Source: Lacipirellula limnantheis (GTDB lineage Bacteria; Planctomycetota; Planctomycetia; Pirellulales; Lacipirellulaceae). From it: a stretch of 64,000 nt of DNA. The notes beneath the pieces were generated by a model. That model searched no databases and had not been told where the DNA came from. It saw only the letters and a list, made by a program, of their open reading frames with translations. Both the position numbers and the translations under genes were made by a program. The stretch is from NCBI RefSeq assembly GCF_007746075.1, contig NZ_CP036339.1, forward strand, positions 3,687,786 through 3,751,785, in the 5' to 3' direction. Numbering within the stretch: the stretch's first letter is position 1; the number at the start of each line of letters is the position of its first letter. This document shows positions 43,618 to 52,681 of the stretch, one piece after another.

Positions 43618-44610
43618 TTATTTCGTCCAAACACGCGGGCGGACGACGCTCTTCACCAGCCCGACAGTCTCCAGCGCCCGGATGGTGATCCAGGTCACGT
43701 CGAATTCCCACCAGTGATGTCCGTGGGCTGCGGCCCGCTGATCGGCGTGGTGGTTGTTGTGCCAACCTTCGCCGTTGCTCCAGAGACCGACGAGGATGTT
43801 GTTGCGGCTGTTGTCGCTTGTCTCGTAATTGCGATAGCCCCAGACGTGGGTCACCGAGTTGACCGACCAAGTGATGTGCCACGTGGCCACGGTGCGGACG
43901 AAGACGCCCCAGACGACCAGGCTCAGCCCAAACTGCACGCCCGCCGCGAATGAACCGCCAGTCGGCCAGCCAATCGCCAGTCCCAGCAGGAAGAAGAAGA
44001 GCATACTGCCGAGGTAGATGAACAGCCAAGTGGCGCCCCGCTCCAGCTTCATATAGAACGGGTCGCGCAGCAGATCTCGCGTGAAGCGCTGATAATAGTT
44101 GACGTTGAGGAAGTCGCGGTTGCGAAACATCAGCCAACCGCAGTGCCCCCAGAGAAACGTGACGAGCGGACTATGCGGATCGGGCTGCTCGTCGGAATGC
44201 TTATGATGGATGCGATGCATCGCCACCCAGCAAGCCGGCGTATCCTGCAGCGTGCAGACGCCCAGCACGGCGAGGCTATGCTCCAGCCACTTCGGTGCGA
44301 CGAATCCCTGGTGGGTCAGTAGTCGGTGATAGCAGAGGTTGATTCCGAGCGTCCCAAAGACGTACAGTCCGGCCACCGCCAACGCGACCCCCGTCCAGCT
44401 GAAGAAGTATGGCACGAACGCCAGGCAAGCCAGCAGGTGGACGAGCGGGATGCCAATGGCGTAGCGCCAGCGAACCTGGCTGGGCTTGACCGTCGTTTCG
44501 GGGCGCGGCAAGACGCGCGAGGCTGCTGTACAGGCGCCGCCATGCGATGGCGCGAGGACTGAATCCTCTTGGTCAACCTCGATCACGTCCTCAGGAAGCA
44601 CAGTAGACAT
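43618..44610 (-). CDS. Acyl-CoA/lipid fatty-acid desaturase
   Basis: The 330-residue membrane enzyme has three di-iron histidine boxes: HRLLTH (95-100), HRIHHKH (132-138) and NNHHADQ near residue 285. Four or more spans are visible (about 50-70, 75-92, 195-213 and 220-240). It matches delta-9 acyl-CoA-type desaturases, which introduce double bases into membrane lipid chains using O2. It stands alone between the terminator hairpin and the methanofuran genes. Confidence 0.92.
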   Translation of the reverse strand: MSTVLPEDVIEVDQEDSVLAPSHGGACTAASRVLPRPETTVKPSQVRWRYAIGIPLVHLLACLAFVPYFFSWTGVALAVAGLYVFGTLGINLCYHRLLTHQGFVAPKWLEHSLAVLGVCTLQDTPACWVAMHRIHHKHSDEQPDPHSPLVTFLWGHCGWLMFRNRDFLNVNYYQRFTRDLLRDPFYMKLERGATWLFIYLGSMLFFFLLGLAIGWPTGGSFAAGVQFGLSLVVWGVFVRTVATWHITWSVNSVTHVWGYRNYETSDNSRNNILVGLWSNGEGWHNNHHADQRAAAHGHHWWEFDVTWITIRALETVGLVKSVVRPRVWTK

Positions 44611-44852
44611 GAAATCTCGACGCTTGAGAGTCGCGGCAATCCTTACCTGTTAGCGTGGGATTGCCGGCCAGAGGGGTTGGGCAAAGTCGCCCATTATACT
44701 GCGGCGGCCCGTCGAGCCAAACATGGCCTCGATCGACTTTCCGGCGATGCGGGGGCTCGCCATCGTCTTATCGGCACGCTGCAAGCCATTGGACAGTAAG
44801 GCTTTGACGACCGGAAAACTCACCCGATTCCGCGACGACCTGAATAACGAAA

Positions 44853-45476
44853 TCAGCTGACGCCCTCGCCGGGTCGCGGGACTCTCGCTTCCAGCGGCGG
44901 GACGCTCCGTAAATCGACTAGTCGGGTTGCGGGGAGTTCGGGTGCCATCTGGGCAAGAACGGGGTCGACGTATCCTGCTGCCGCCAATGCACTAAGTTCG
45001 CGGCTGGTGCGGCGGCGAGGCAAGGCAGACTTCATCAAGACGAATTCATCCGCCACCAGCGCCGCGGCCAACCGGCCCGCGATCGAGTCGCTGGTCGTCT
45101 CCCAATTGGTCGGCAGCCAGGTCCCCGGAAGTCCCGGCTCGGAGTGACGCATCCAGGGCGCCGGCCCAAAGATGGTAGCTCCCGGCTCGCCCACCCGCTG
45201 GCAAAGGAGACAATCGTCTTCGACCAGAGGAATCTCCGGCATCCAGGCATGGAGCATGTGTGCGGTGACCGTGAGCAGGTCGACGCACATCCAGTGCGCC
45301 GCGGCGTCTTCGATCGGCTCATCAGCGTGCCAGGCGCGAATCTGCTCGACTAGGGGACCGCCGCCGGCGAGCAGCACGTTGTGGGCCGGCCGTTGGAGCT
45401 CCAGCCAGCGGCGCAGGCGCGCGCCGAGGTCCGGAAGATCGAACAAGCTGCCGCCAACTTTTACAACACGAATCAT
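44853..45476 (-). CDS. mfnE: Amino-acid-kinase family protein, MfnE-like
   Basis: The 207-residue protein has the amino-acid-kinase start VVKVGGSLFD and the loop VLLAGGGPLVEQI, and later a short loop around LPTNWETTSDSIAG. In methanogens MfnE phosphorylates 5-(aminomethyl)-3-furanmethanol phosphate during methanofuran synthesis. The assignment rests on family plus the two MfnF- and MfnD-like neighbours it overlaps. The ATG at 45476 overlaps the upstream stop by 1 base (TGATG), indicating tight coupling. Planctomycetes are known to carry C1-transfer genes linked to methanopterin and methanofuran. Confidence 0.75.
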   Translation of the reverse strand: MIRVVKVGGSLFDLPDLGARLRRWLELQRPAHNVLLAGGGPLVEQIRAWHADEPIEDAAAHWMCVDLLTVTAHMLHAWMPEIPLVEDDCLLCQRVGEPGATIFGPAPWMRHSEPGLPGTWLPTNWETTSDSIAGRLAAALVADEFVLMKSALPRRRTSRELSALAAAGYVDPVLAQMAPELPATRLVDLRSVPPLEARVPRPGEGVS

Positions 45477-46498
45477 CAGACAGCGGACGCAGCGTTCCTT
45501 TCTTGAGCCAATACGGCGAGGGCGTGAGCCGGAGCGCACCGACTGACGGCGGGGCCCAAGCGATGGGACAAGGATAGCACGTCCGCCTGCCACGGGAGAC
45601 GACCCAGCAAATGACGCAGCAGAAATTCGCCATGGCCGCTCACGATCACGGTTTGGGGAGACTCACGCAGTCGCGAGACGACTTTCTCGACAGCCGCTTG
45701 TAGCAAGTCGAGCTGAGCGTGGCGGACCGCTGCGGCTGCTTGTCGAGCGTCTTCAGGGCCGAAGGAATCCGCGTCGGCGCAGACCATGCGAGCCAGCCGG
45801 GCAAGGGCGTGGGGCCACGTCCGAGGACGTCCGTCGGCGGTGTCGCAGTTGTCGGGCTCCTCAGGGGTCTCCCCAAGCATTAGGTACGCGTCAGCCGTCG
45901 TGGCGAACAATTCGGCGGCAAGGGGGCACTCGACTCCATGCCAGGGCAGCGACGCAATCAACGCGCACACCGGCGTGCGTTCGACGCCGGTGTAAACGAG
46001 TTCGCCGCTCACCAGTCGCTCGGAGTCGGTCAAGCCACTCGCGGTCGGACCTTGTGCATCGAGTGGAATCACATCGGCCGTCGTCGAGCCCAGATCGATC
46101 AGCAGCGCCGGCCATTGACCGACGAACCGATTCGCGAACGACGCGAGGGCATGCCAGTTGCTCGCGGCCGCTAACAGCGGCGTCCGGCAGGCAGAAACAG
46201 CGCTGACCAGTTCGCCGTCCGCTTGATAGACCTCAATTGGCCGGTCGCCTGCTGCCGACTGCACTGCCGCGAGAATCTGACGGACGCCTTCAGCCTTCGT
46301 GGAGAAGCAGTCCGCAAGTTCAGCGGTCATGGTGACGGCGAGATAATCGCTGGGAGGGCCCGATTCGATCAGGCGCCGTAGCTCCATGCCAAGTCGCTCG
46401 GGGCTACGCCAGACGGCAAAGGGGCGCGAAGCCGCGTATCCGCGGCCGTCAGCGGCTTTCAGATTCGCGCCTCCGACGTCGATAGCGAGGCAGTTCAT
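45476..46498 (-). CDS. mfnF: Hydantoinase/oxoprolinase-fold protein, MfnF-like
   Basis: The 340-residue ASKHA-fold protein opens with CLAIDVGGANLKAAD and has the second phosphate loop ALLIDLGSTTADVIPLD, both typical of the 'H4MPT-linked C1 transfer pathway' family. In archaea the homologous MfnF condenses the furan and tyramine-glutamate parts of methanofuran. It lies between mfnD and mfnE with overlaps at both ends (4 bases and 1 base), a true operon. The ATG at 46498 matches the family start. Confidence 0.8.
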   Translation of the reverse strand: MNCLAIDVGGANLKAADGRGYAASRPFAVWRSPERLGMELRRLIESGPPSDYLAVTMTAELADCFSTKAEGVRQILAAVQSAAGDRPIEVYQADGELVSAVSACRTPLLAAASNWHALASFANRFVGQWPALLIDLGSTTADVIPLDAQGPTASGLTDSERLVSGELVYTGVERTPVCALIASLPWHGVECPLAAELFATTADAYLMLGETPEEPDNCDTADGRPRTWPHALARLARMVCADADSFGPEDARQAAAAVRHAQLDLLQAAVEKVVSRLRESPQTVIVSGHGEFLLRHLLGRLPWQADVLSLSHRLGPAVSRCAPAHALAVLAQERNAASAV

Positions 46499-47517
46499 CG
46501 GCGATTGACCCAAGTAGCGCCATCGGCGGCGAATTCGACGTGCGGGTTACGAATCGTGATCTTGACCGGTTCGCCGGTAACTGCGTGCAGCAAAGCCTCG
46601 GCGAGATTCTGGTCGATCGCCTGACGTAGCCCGACGTATGACGTCGTCACGCGCGGATTCACTTCGATCACCACATCATCGTCGCCGTTAGCGTCAGACC
46701 CGAGCACCAAATCGACCCCCACGAACCCGCGCGCTGGAGGCAGTGCGGCGAGAGCTCGTCGCGCCAGCAGCGATGCGCGCTCGGCGAGAGCTGGCTCCGC
46801 CATCAACGCTCCCCCCAAGTAGGCTAGTCGCGAATCGTTGCTGAGACGCTGCGTGCACGCCGGCAGCATCGTCACGATCGCCTCGTTGCACAAAGCGGCG
46901 ACGCTGGCCGGCCGTCCCGGCCTGAACTCTTCCAACCGTCGCGCCCAGGCGTATGGCGGCGGCTCGTCGCGATGACTGGCCACGAGGCAGACGTCTTGCG
47001 AACCGGCGCCGTCTACTGGTTTCAGAACGGCCGGATAGGTGAAATCGATGGGCAGCGACGTCTCGCCTTCGGCGAGAATCACGCCGCGCGGCGTCGGTAC
47101 GCCCGCATGCTGCCAGCGCTCGGCTGTGAGCTGCTTGTTCGCGGCAAGCGCCGTGAATTCTTGGGGTGCGTTCAATGTTCGGCCGCCAGCCGCAGCGATC
47201 TGTTGCGTCGTCCGTTCAAGTATCTGGTCGAACTCGGGCGCCACCGCCAATGACCAATCCGCCGCACCAGCCAGGCGATCAAATTCCTCGTGCCATTCGC
47301 CGATTGACTGCACGTCGATCACGTCGCAGCCGGGATAAGCGAGCGTGTCGAGCCGCACGTCGCGCAGCAGGCTCACTCGGCAATGGGGAAGCTTGGCAAA
47401 ATCGGCGGCCAACGCCCGCGCCATCGCCGTCCCCTCCTGCAACAACGACGGCGGCAGCGGGCCAGGCTCGCCGATGAGGCCGCCGCCGGTGATCCACTCA
47501 TAGAGGAAGACGTGCAT
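46495..47517 (-). CDS. mfnD: ATP-grasp ligase, MfnD-like (tyramine-glutamate ligase)
   Basis: The 340-residue ATP-grasp protein begins MHVFLYEWITGGG. The ATP-binding elements are TYPAVLKPVDGAGSQDV and GFVGVDLVLG with the metal site DVVIEVNPRVTTSY. Archaeal MfnD joins glutamate to tyramine in methanofuran synthesis. Its substrate here is inferred from the overlapping MfnF- and MfnE-like genes. It is the first gene of the three, and the dispersed hairpin at 47549-47619 lies just upstream. Confidence 0.78.
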   Translation of the reverse strand: MHVFLYEWITGGGLIGEPGPLPPSLLQEGTAMARALAADFAKLPHCRVSLLRDVRLDTLAYPGCDVIDVQSIGEWHEEFDRLAGAADWSLAVAPEFDQILERTTQQIAAAGGRTLNAPQEFTALAANKQLTAERWQHAGVPTPRGVILAEGETSLPIDFTYPAVLKPVDGAGSQDVCLVASHRDEPPPYAWARRLEEFRPGRPASVAALCNEAIVTMLPACTQRLSNDSRLAYLGGALMAEPALAERASLLARRALAALPPARGFVGVDLVLGSDANGDDDVVIEVNPRVTTSYVGLRQAIDQNLAEALLHAVTGEPVKITIRNPHVEFAADGATWVNRR

Positions 47518-47548
47518 GGGGCGGGTAGCTCGCGAACGCACCGGCTGC

Positions 47549-47619
47549 GTCATTCTGAGCGAAGCGAGACTCGAGAAGTTCGTCCGAGATGCCAGATCCT
47601 TCGCGCTGCTCAGGATGAC
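47549..47619. repeat. Inverted repeat, GAGCGAAGCGAAG family, copy 3
   Basis: GTCATTCTGAGCGAAGCGAG (47549-47568) pairs with AGATCCTTCGCGCTGCTCAG and GATGAC (47594-47619). It separates the mfn operon from the suf cluster. Confidence 0.7.
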
Positions 47620-47632
47620 GGGCCCTGGGTGT

Positions 47633-47950
47633 CTAAAAGATACCCAACTGATCGCGAGCGTCTTCCGTCATGCGATCGGGCGTCCACGGCGGATCCATCA
47701 CGAGCCGCACGTCGACGGCCGCGACCCCTTCGAGATTACCGACCGCCGCCTTCGATTGGCCCAGCAGCTGCGGCCCGGCGGGACAGGCAGGGCTCGTCAT
47801 CGTCATCTCGACGTCGACGTTGCACTTCCCCTCTTCGACGTCGGAGATCTTCACGTCGTAGATCAAGCCGAGGTCGACGATGTTGACGAATAACTCGGGG
47901 TCGATCACCGTCTTGAGGGCTTCGCGCACCGTGTCTTCAGCGATTGCCAT
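47633..47950 (-). CDS. MIP18/SufT-like Fe-S assembly protein
   Basis: The 105-residue DUF59 protein has DPELFVNIVDLGLIYDVKI and MTMTSPACPAG, with the conserved Cys of the family, and closes with DPPWTPDRMTEDAR. SufT/PaaD-type proteins help mature Fe-S proteins. It is the last gene of the suf cluster, 16 bases after the Rieske gene. The ATG at 47950 starts at the family-typical position. The exact subtype (SufT or PaaD) cannot be separated by eye. Confidence 0.85.
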   Translation of the reverse strand: MAIAEDTVREALKTVIDPELFVNIVDLGLIYDVKISDVEEGKCNVDVEMTMTSPACPAGPQLLGQSKAAVGNLEGVAAVDVRLVMDPPWTPDRMTEDARDQLGIF

Positions 47951-47966
47951 TCTATGCTCCTCGTAA

Positions 47967-48290
47967 TTAGGCGTCGTGCAGTCGCACGAACACCTGATCC
48001 CCTTCAACCTTCACCTCGTGCGCGACGGTCGGTTTCGTTGCCGGCATCGTCATCGCCGCGCCGGTCGCCAAATCGAACTTGGCCCCATGCCGCGGACAGG
48101 CGATCGAACGGTCGGCAACGTCGACCGGGCCATCGCTCAGCGGTCCGCCGTCGTGGGTGCAGACGTCGTCGAGGGCGTACCAATGGCCGGCAGCATGAAT
48201 AAGCACCACCAACCGATCGTCGACTTCCACCAACATCGATCCGGGATCGACGACCTCGCCGACTTTCGCAACCGGAATGAACTCGGACAT
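47967..48290 (-). CDS. Rieske 2Fe-2S ferredoxin-like protein
   Basis: The 107-residue protein has both Rieske cluster motifs: CTHDGG (Cys44, His46) and CPRHG (Cys65, His68). Single-domain Rieske proteins of this size act as electron carriers for oxygenases. In suf operons of several phyla a similar gene occurs and may supply electrons to cluster assembly; that role is inference. It lies between sufD and the SufT-like gene. Confidence 0.9.
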   Translation of the reverse strand: MSEFIPVAKVGEVVDPGSMLVEVDDRLVVLIHAAGHWYALDDVCTHDGGPLSDGPVDVADRSIACPRHGAKFDLATGAAMTMPATKPTVAHEVKVEGDQVFVRLHDA

Positions 48291-48352
48291 CTACTGACTA
48301 CCGCCTTGCTTGGCCTGCATCGCACATAGCGACGCGCGTTGATTGACTTGTG

Positions 48353-49663
48353 CTAGATATCCCGCACGCGCTGGCCGATCGCCTCGCCGAGCGCTTCGCT
48401 GACGCTCTCGATCGGAATGCGGTCGAAGACTTGTTGGAAGAAGCCCTCCACGATCATGCGGACGGCTTCCTGGCGGGTGTAGCCGCGGGTCATGGCGTAG
48501 AAGACCTGCTGCTCGTCGACGCGGCCGCTGGTGCTGCCGTGAGTGCAGCGAACGTCGTCGGCTTCGATCTCCAGGCCCGGAATCGAGTCGGCGCGAGCGG
48601 TGCGCGACAACATGAGATTGTCGTTCCGCTGATAGGCGTCCGTCCGTTGGGCCGGCTTGTCGACCTTGATCATGCCGCGCCACACTGTTCGCGACTCGTC
48701 CTGCAGCGCGGCCTTGTAGAGCAAGTCGCTGCGGCAATGGGACGCCAGGTGATGCTGGTGAGTGTTGTACGACAGGTGCTGCCGGCCCTGGGTGAACATC
48801 ACGCCGTTCACTTGAGCCTCGGCATCCTGCCCCGTCAGTGCGACGTGCTGGTTGACCTTCGCCAGCCGGCTGCCGAGGGCCCCGATCGTCCATTGCAGAT
48901 GGCCCCGAGCCGCAATGTGCGCTTTCTGGTGAGCGAAGTGCCACACCTGATCGCCCCAGTTCTGCAGGCTGACATATCGCAACCTGGCGCCCGGTTCGAC
49001 GAGCAACTCAATCGACCCGCAATGGAACCCTCGTCCATGTTGGGAAATGCTCGCCGTTTCCGACAGCAACGTCGCCTCGGCGCCTTCCTCAACGATGACC
49101 AGCGTCCGATTCAAGTCGATGCCGCCATCGGTCATCGCCGAAAGTGAATGGAGCGGCTCATCGACCGCGACTCTCTTCGGGACGTAGAGCAGCGCCCCGC
49201 CGGCCCAGGCAGCCGCGTTGAGCGCCGCGAACTTGTCGCGGCTTGCATCGACGACGCGACGTTCGAAATAGGGTCGCAGCAAGTCGCCATGCTCCGCGAC
49301 TATCGTCGCCAAGTCGCCGAACAGCACGCCTTTGGCGGCCCATTTCTCCGCGAGCTGAGCCCCGACGACGACGCTGTCGCTCGTCACCGTGCTGCCGCCG
49401 AGCGCGACGCCTTCAGCCAACAGCGAACGCGGCATGTCGCTGCCGACCGGCGCGCCGGTCGGGAAGCCGAAACGATCGAGCTTGAACAGCCGAATGTCGG
49501 TTCGCACCCACTCTTCGTCGTTGCGAGCGGGCATCGCCAACTCGTTGAAGCGGGCCCACGCGGCGCGGCGCAGATCGACGAGCCAACCAGGCTCGCTGCG
49601 CGAATCGAGGAACGAATCGAAGGCCTCTTGGGTAAACCCGGCGGCCGTTAACGTGTGTGACAT
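48353..49663 (-). CDS. sufD: Fe-S cluster assembly protein SufD
   Basis: The 436-residue SufD belongs to the SufBCD scaffold complex. The N-terminal helical part (EPGWLVDLRRAAWARFNEL) precedes the beta-helix core with the His/Gly-rich block (DQVWHFAHQKAHIAARGHLQ), and the C-terminus has CTHGSTSGRVDEQQVFY. The ATG at 49663 is preferred to a TTG one codon earlier. Unlike the usual order, a Uma2-type gene lies between it and sufB. Confidence 0.93.
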   Translation of the reverse strand: MSHTLTAAGFTQEAFDSFLDSRSEPGWLVDLRRAAWARFNELAMPARNDEEWVRTDIRLFKLDRFGFPTGAPVGSDMPRSLLAEGVALGGSTVTSDSVVVGAQLAEKWAAKGVLFGDLATIVAEHGDLLRPYFERRVVDASRDKFAALNAAAWAGGALLYVPKRVAVDEPLHSLSAMTDGGIDLNRTLVIVEEGAEATLLSETASISQHGRGFHCGSIELLVEPGARLRYVSLQNWGDQVWHFAHQKAHIAARGHLQWTIGALGSRLAKVNQHVALTGQDAEAQVNGVMFTQGRQHLSYNTHQHHLASHCRSDLLYKAALQDESRTVWRGMIKVDKPAQRTDAYQRNDNLMLSRTARADSIPGLEIEADDVRCTHGSTSGRVDEQQVFYAMTRGYTRQEAVRMIVEGFFQQVFDRIPIESVSEALGEAIGQRVRDI

Positions 49664-49691
49664 CAATCTCTACTTGTTCAACGACTCTGTC

Positions 49692-50246
49692 TTACTCAAA
49701 TAACTCATCGACTGGCATGGTCCAGCCTGGGACGGCGGGCTCGGCTTCGGCCATCTCGCCGCGGCGATAAATCGCCGGCTGCTCCGGGACGCCTGGGCGA
49801 TAGACGCGAACGACGTCTTCGCTCAGCACGTCGACGTTCCATACCACTTTCGTTCCCGCGGCGAAGTAATCGGTCCGCTTCTTCGCCATCTCTCGCTCTG
49901 CCCCGGGGCCGTAGTCGTCATCGCTGCGAACCTCTGCAGCAAAGTCTGGCGGTATCGGGAGAAACTTCATGCCCGCCCGTGGCCCCGTGTAGTACGAAGC
50001 GTCTGGGCAGAACGACTTACGATTGGGCAAATCGGCCAGGAACGCCACGCTACCGTTGCAGGCTCTGCCCCCATACCGTTTCGCGTAAGCGTACAAACTG
50101 AACAGAATCTCACCAGCAGCTGTGCCCGGAAGTTCTCCAGTCGGACTTATGAGCACGATTCGTCCGTCGACGATCTCCGCCTTGCCTTCCGTTCGGTACA
50201 AGTCAGCGATCAGTTTTTCCGTCAACGGATCGGAGATGGTGCTCAT
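49692..50246 (-). CDS. Uma2 family (DUF820) putative endonuclease
   Basis: The 184-residue protein has the PD-(D/E)XK-like Uma2 core. AEIVDGRIVLISPTGELPG is the start, then SFCPDASYY (the conserved PD), then FAAEVRSDDDYG (the E..V.S pattern) and KKRTDYFAAGTKVVWNVDV. Uma2 proteins are abundant in planctomycetes and cyanobacteria and have no established role. This one sits inside the suf cluster between sufB and sufD, all on the same strand, with only 28 and 33 bases on either side. It is therefore probably co-transcribed. Confidence 0.82.
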   Translation of the reverse strand: MSTISDPLTEKLIADLYRTEGKAEIVDGRIVLISPTGELPGTAAGEILFSLYAYAKRYGGRACNGSVAFLADLPNRKSFCPDASYYTGPRAGMKFLPIPPDFAAEVRSDDDYGPGAEREMAKKRTDYFAAGTKVVWNVDVLSEDVVRVYRPGVPEQPAIYRRGEMAEAEPAVPGWTMPVDELFE

Positions 50247-50279
50247 GACAGTCCCTCCTCTCGTTTGAGGCGGCAGTCC

Positions 50280-51686
50280 TTACCCAACGCTCCCTTCCAT
50301 CTGTAGTTCAATCAGCCGGTTCATCTCCACCGCGTACTCCATCGGCAGCTCTTTGATCAGCGGCTCAATAAACCCGCTCACGATCATCGAGCTCGATTCC
50401 GCTTCGCTCAGCCCGCGACTCATCAAGTAGAAGAGCTGCTCTTCCCCGATGCGCGAGACGCTCGCTTCGTGCTCAATCTGCACGTCCGACTCTTCGACTT
50501 CGATGTAGGGGTACGTATCGCTGCGACTTTGCGGGTCAAGAATGAGCGCATCGCAGACGACGTTGCTCTTGCAGCCGGTGGCGCCTTTTTCCACCTTGCA
50601 GAGGCCGCGGTAGCTCGAACGGCCGCCGTTCTTGCTGATGCTCTTCGAGATGATGCGGCTCTTCGTGTTCGGAGCACAGTGAACGACCTTCGCCCCGGCG
50701 TCCTGATGTTGCCCCTTCGAAGAGAACGCAATCGATAGGATCTCGCCGCGGGCCCCCGGTTCCATCATGTAGACGGCTGGGTACTTCATCGTCAGACGGC
50801 TGCCGAGGTTGCCGTCAATCCACTCCATGAGCGAATCCTCGTACGCCATCGCCCGCTTGGTGACGAGGTTGTAGATGTTGTTCGCCCAGTTCTGGATCGT
50901 CGTGTAGCGGCAGCGGCCATGCTTTTTCACGATGATCTCGACCACGGCTGAGTGGAGGCTCTCGGTCGTGTACATCGGGGCGGTGCAGCCTTCGACGTAA
51001 TGAACCTCGGCGCCTTCGTCGACGATGATCAGCGTCCGCTCGAACTGGCCCATTTGCTCCGCGTTGATGCGGAAGTACGCCTGCAGCGGGAATTCGATCT
51101 TCACGCCCGGCGGCACGTAGATGAACGACCCGCCCGACCAGACGGCCGAGTTAAGGGCAGCGAACTTGTTGTCCTCGGGCGGGATGATCTTGCCGAAGTA
51201 TTCGCGGAGCAGATCGGGATGATCGCGCAGGGCCGTGTCGGTGTCGGTGAAGAGAACCCCCTTCTTGCCGAGGTCTTCCTGCAGCGAACCGTAGACGACT
51301 TCGCTCTCGAACTGGGCCTTCACGCCGGCCAGGTACTTTTTCTCGGCCTCCGGAATGCCAAGCCGATCGAACGTGTCCTTAATGTCCTGCGGCACGTCAT
51401 CCCAGGTCTTGCCCTGTTGATCGGTCGGCTTCAGATAGTAGTAGATGTCTTGGAAGTCGATCCCGATATCGCCGCCCCAACGAGGCATTGGCTTTGACTC
51501 AAAGATTTTGAGCGAGCGGAGGCGGAAGTCGCGCATCCACCCCGGCTCCTTCTTCATCTCGGAGATTTGAGCGACGATATTGGCGTTCAAGCCGCGCGCG
51601 GCGCGGAAGACGTCGTGCGACGGCGTGATGAAGTCGTACTTGTTGATCTCGCCAATAGTGCCGTTTTCAAGCAGGTCGGTAGCCAT
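50280..51686 (-). CDS. sufB: Fe-S cluster assembly protein SufB
   Basis: The 468-residue scaffold protein has [16 protein letters not shown] and [13 protein letters not shown] near the N-terminus and [20 protein letters not shown] with the conserved Cys. The late segments [16 protein letters not shown] and [16 protein letters not shown] are also diagnostic. It builds 4Fe-4S clusters with SufC and SufD. The ATG at 51686 follows the strong Shine-Dalgarno GGAAGGGGG. It is 81 bases after sufC. Confidence 0.96.
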   Translation of the reverse strand: MATDLLENGTIGEINKYDFITPSHDVFRAARGLNANIVAQISEMKKEPGWMRDFRLRSLKIFESKPMPRWGGDIGIDFQDIYYYLKPTDQQGKTWDDVPQDIKDTFDRLGIPEAEKKYLAGVKAQFESEVVYGSLQEDLGKKGVLFTDTDTALRDHPDLLREYFGKIIPPEDNKFAALNSAVWSGGSFIYVPPGVKIEFPLQAYFRINAEQMGQFERTLIIVDEGAEVHYVEGCTAPMYTTESLHSAVVEIIVKKHGRCRYTTIQNWANNIYNLVTKRAMAYEDSLMEWIDGNLGSRLTMKYPAVYMMEPGARGEILSIAFSSKGQHQDAGAKVVHCAPNTKSRIISKSISKNGGRSSYRGLCKVEKGATGCKSNVVCDALILDPQSRSDTYPYIEVEESDVQIEHEASVSRIGEEQLFYLMSRGLSEAESSSMIVSGFIEPLIKELPMEYAVEMNRLIELQMEGSVG

Positions 51687-51767
51687 GATTGACCCCCTTC
51701 CGGGGAAATGTATCCGTTGCGTTCTGTTTCTGTATCTCTGTTCCGGCAAACGCCGAGCGGCGGCGCG

Positions 51768-52598
51768 CTAAACGGCAGCCGTCGTTTGCTGCATTTCGGC
51801 GTCGGCAGCTGCCGCGTCGGGGTAGGCCGCGCGAATGCGGTCGTACCCTTCGGTGTACAACTCTTGGGCAAGCTCAACCCCGCCCGTCTCGACGATCCGC
51901 CCGCCAAGCATCACATGCGTGAAGTCGGGGACATTGTTCTCGAGCAGTTTGTCGTGGTGCGTGATGATGAGAATCCCCATCTCCTCGCCTTCGGCTTGCT
52001 CGCGGCCGATCTGGGCGATGCTTTGGCTGGCCAACTTCACGGCATCGACGTCGAGGCCGCTGTCGGTCTCGTCGAGAATCGCAAACTTCGGCCGCAGCAT
52101 CGCCATCTGCAGGATCTCGGCCCGCTTCATCTCGCCCCCCGAGAAACCGTCATTGACGTAACGACGGGCGAATTCGACGTCCATCTTCAGTTGATCCATC
52201 TTCTCGGTCAGTTCCTTACGGAACTGCCGCATCGGAATCAGCTCTTCGCCCTCTTTGCGGCGCGGATTGCGCACGTTCGTCGTCGCGTGGCGGAGGAAGT
52301 CGGCCATCTTGACGCCTGGAATCGCCATTGGCCGTTGGAAGGCCATGAAGATGCCGGCCCGAGCCCGTTCGGAGGCATCCATCGCCAGCACATCTTCGCC
52401 GTTTAATTCGATCGTCCCTTCAGTCACCTCGTAGTTCGGGTGCCCCATGATCGCATTGCCCAACGTGCTTTTGCCGGAGCCATTCGGCCCCATGAGGGCG
52501 TGGGTCTCGCCGCGGCGGATCGTGAGATTCACGCCGCGCAGAATCGGCTTGCCTTCAACCGAGACGTGGAGTTTCGAGATCTTTAGCGTTTCTGTCAT
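51768..52598 (-). CDS. sufC: Fe-S cluster assembly ATPase SufC
   Basis: The 276-residue ABC-type ATPase has Walker A GPNGSGKS (37-44), the signature FSGGEMKR and Walker B FAILDETDSGLDVDA. The SufC-typical YVNDGFSGGEMKR block is intact. It drives the SufBCD complex. The last ~20 residues (Ala/Asp-rich) exceed the E. coli protein. The ATG at 52598 begins the domain directly. Confidence 0.96.
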   Translation of the reverse strand: MTETLKISKLHVSVEGKPILRGVNLTIRRGETHALMGPNGSGKSTLGNAIMGHPNYEVTEGTIELNGEDVLAMDASERARAGIFMAFQRPMAIPGVKMADFLRHATTNVRNPRRKEGEELIPMRQFRKELTEKMDQLKMDVEFARRYVNDGFSGGEMKRAEILQMAMLRPKFAILDETDSGLDVDAVKLASQSIAQIGREQAEGEEMGILIITHHDKLLENNVPDFTHVMLGGRIVETGGVELAQELYTEGYDRIRAAYPDAAAADAEMQQTTAAV

Positions 52599-52681
52599 CG
52601 CAACAATAGATTCGGTTCGAGACGCCCAATTGGATTTAAGCAAGCCGAGGCGTCTCACTCCCCGCTTGAGTCGTGGAAAAA

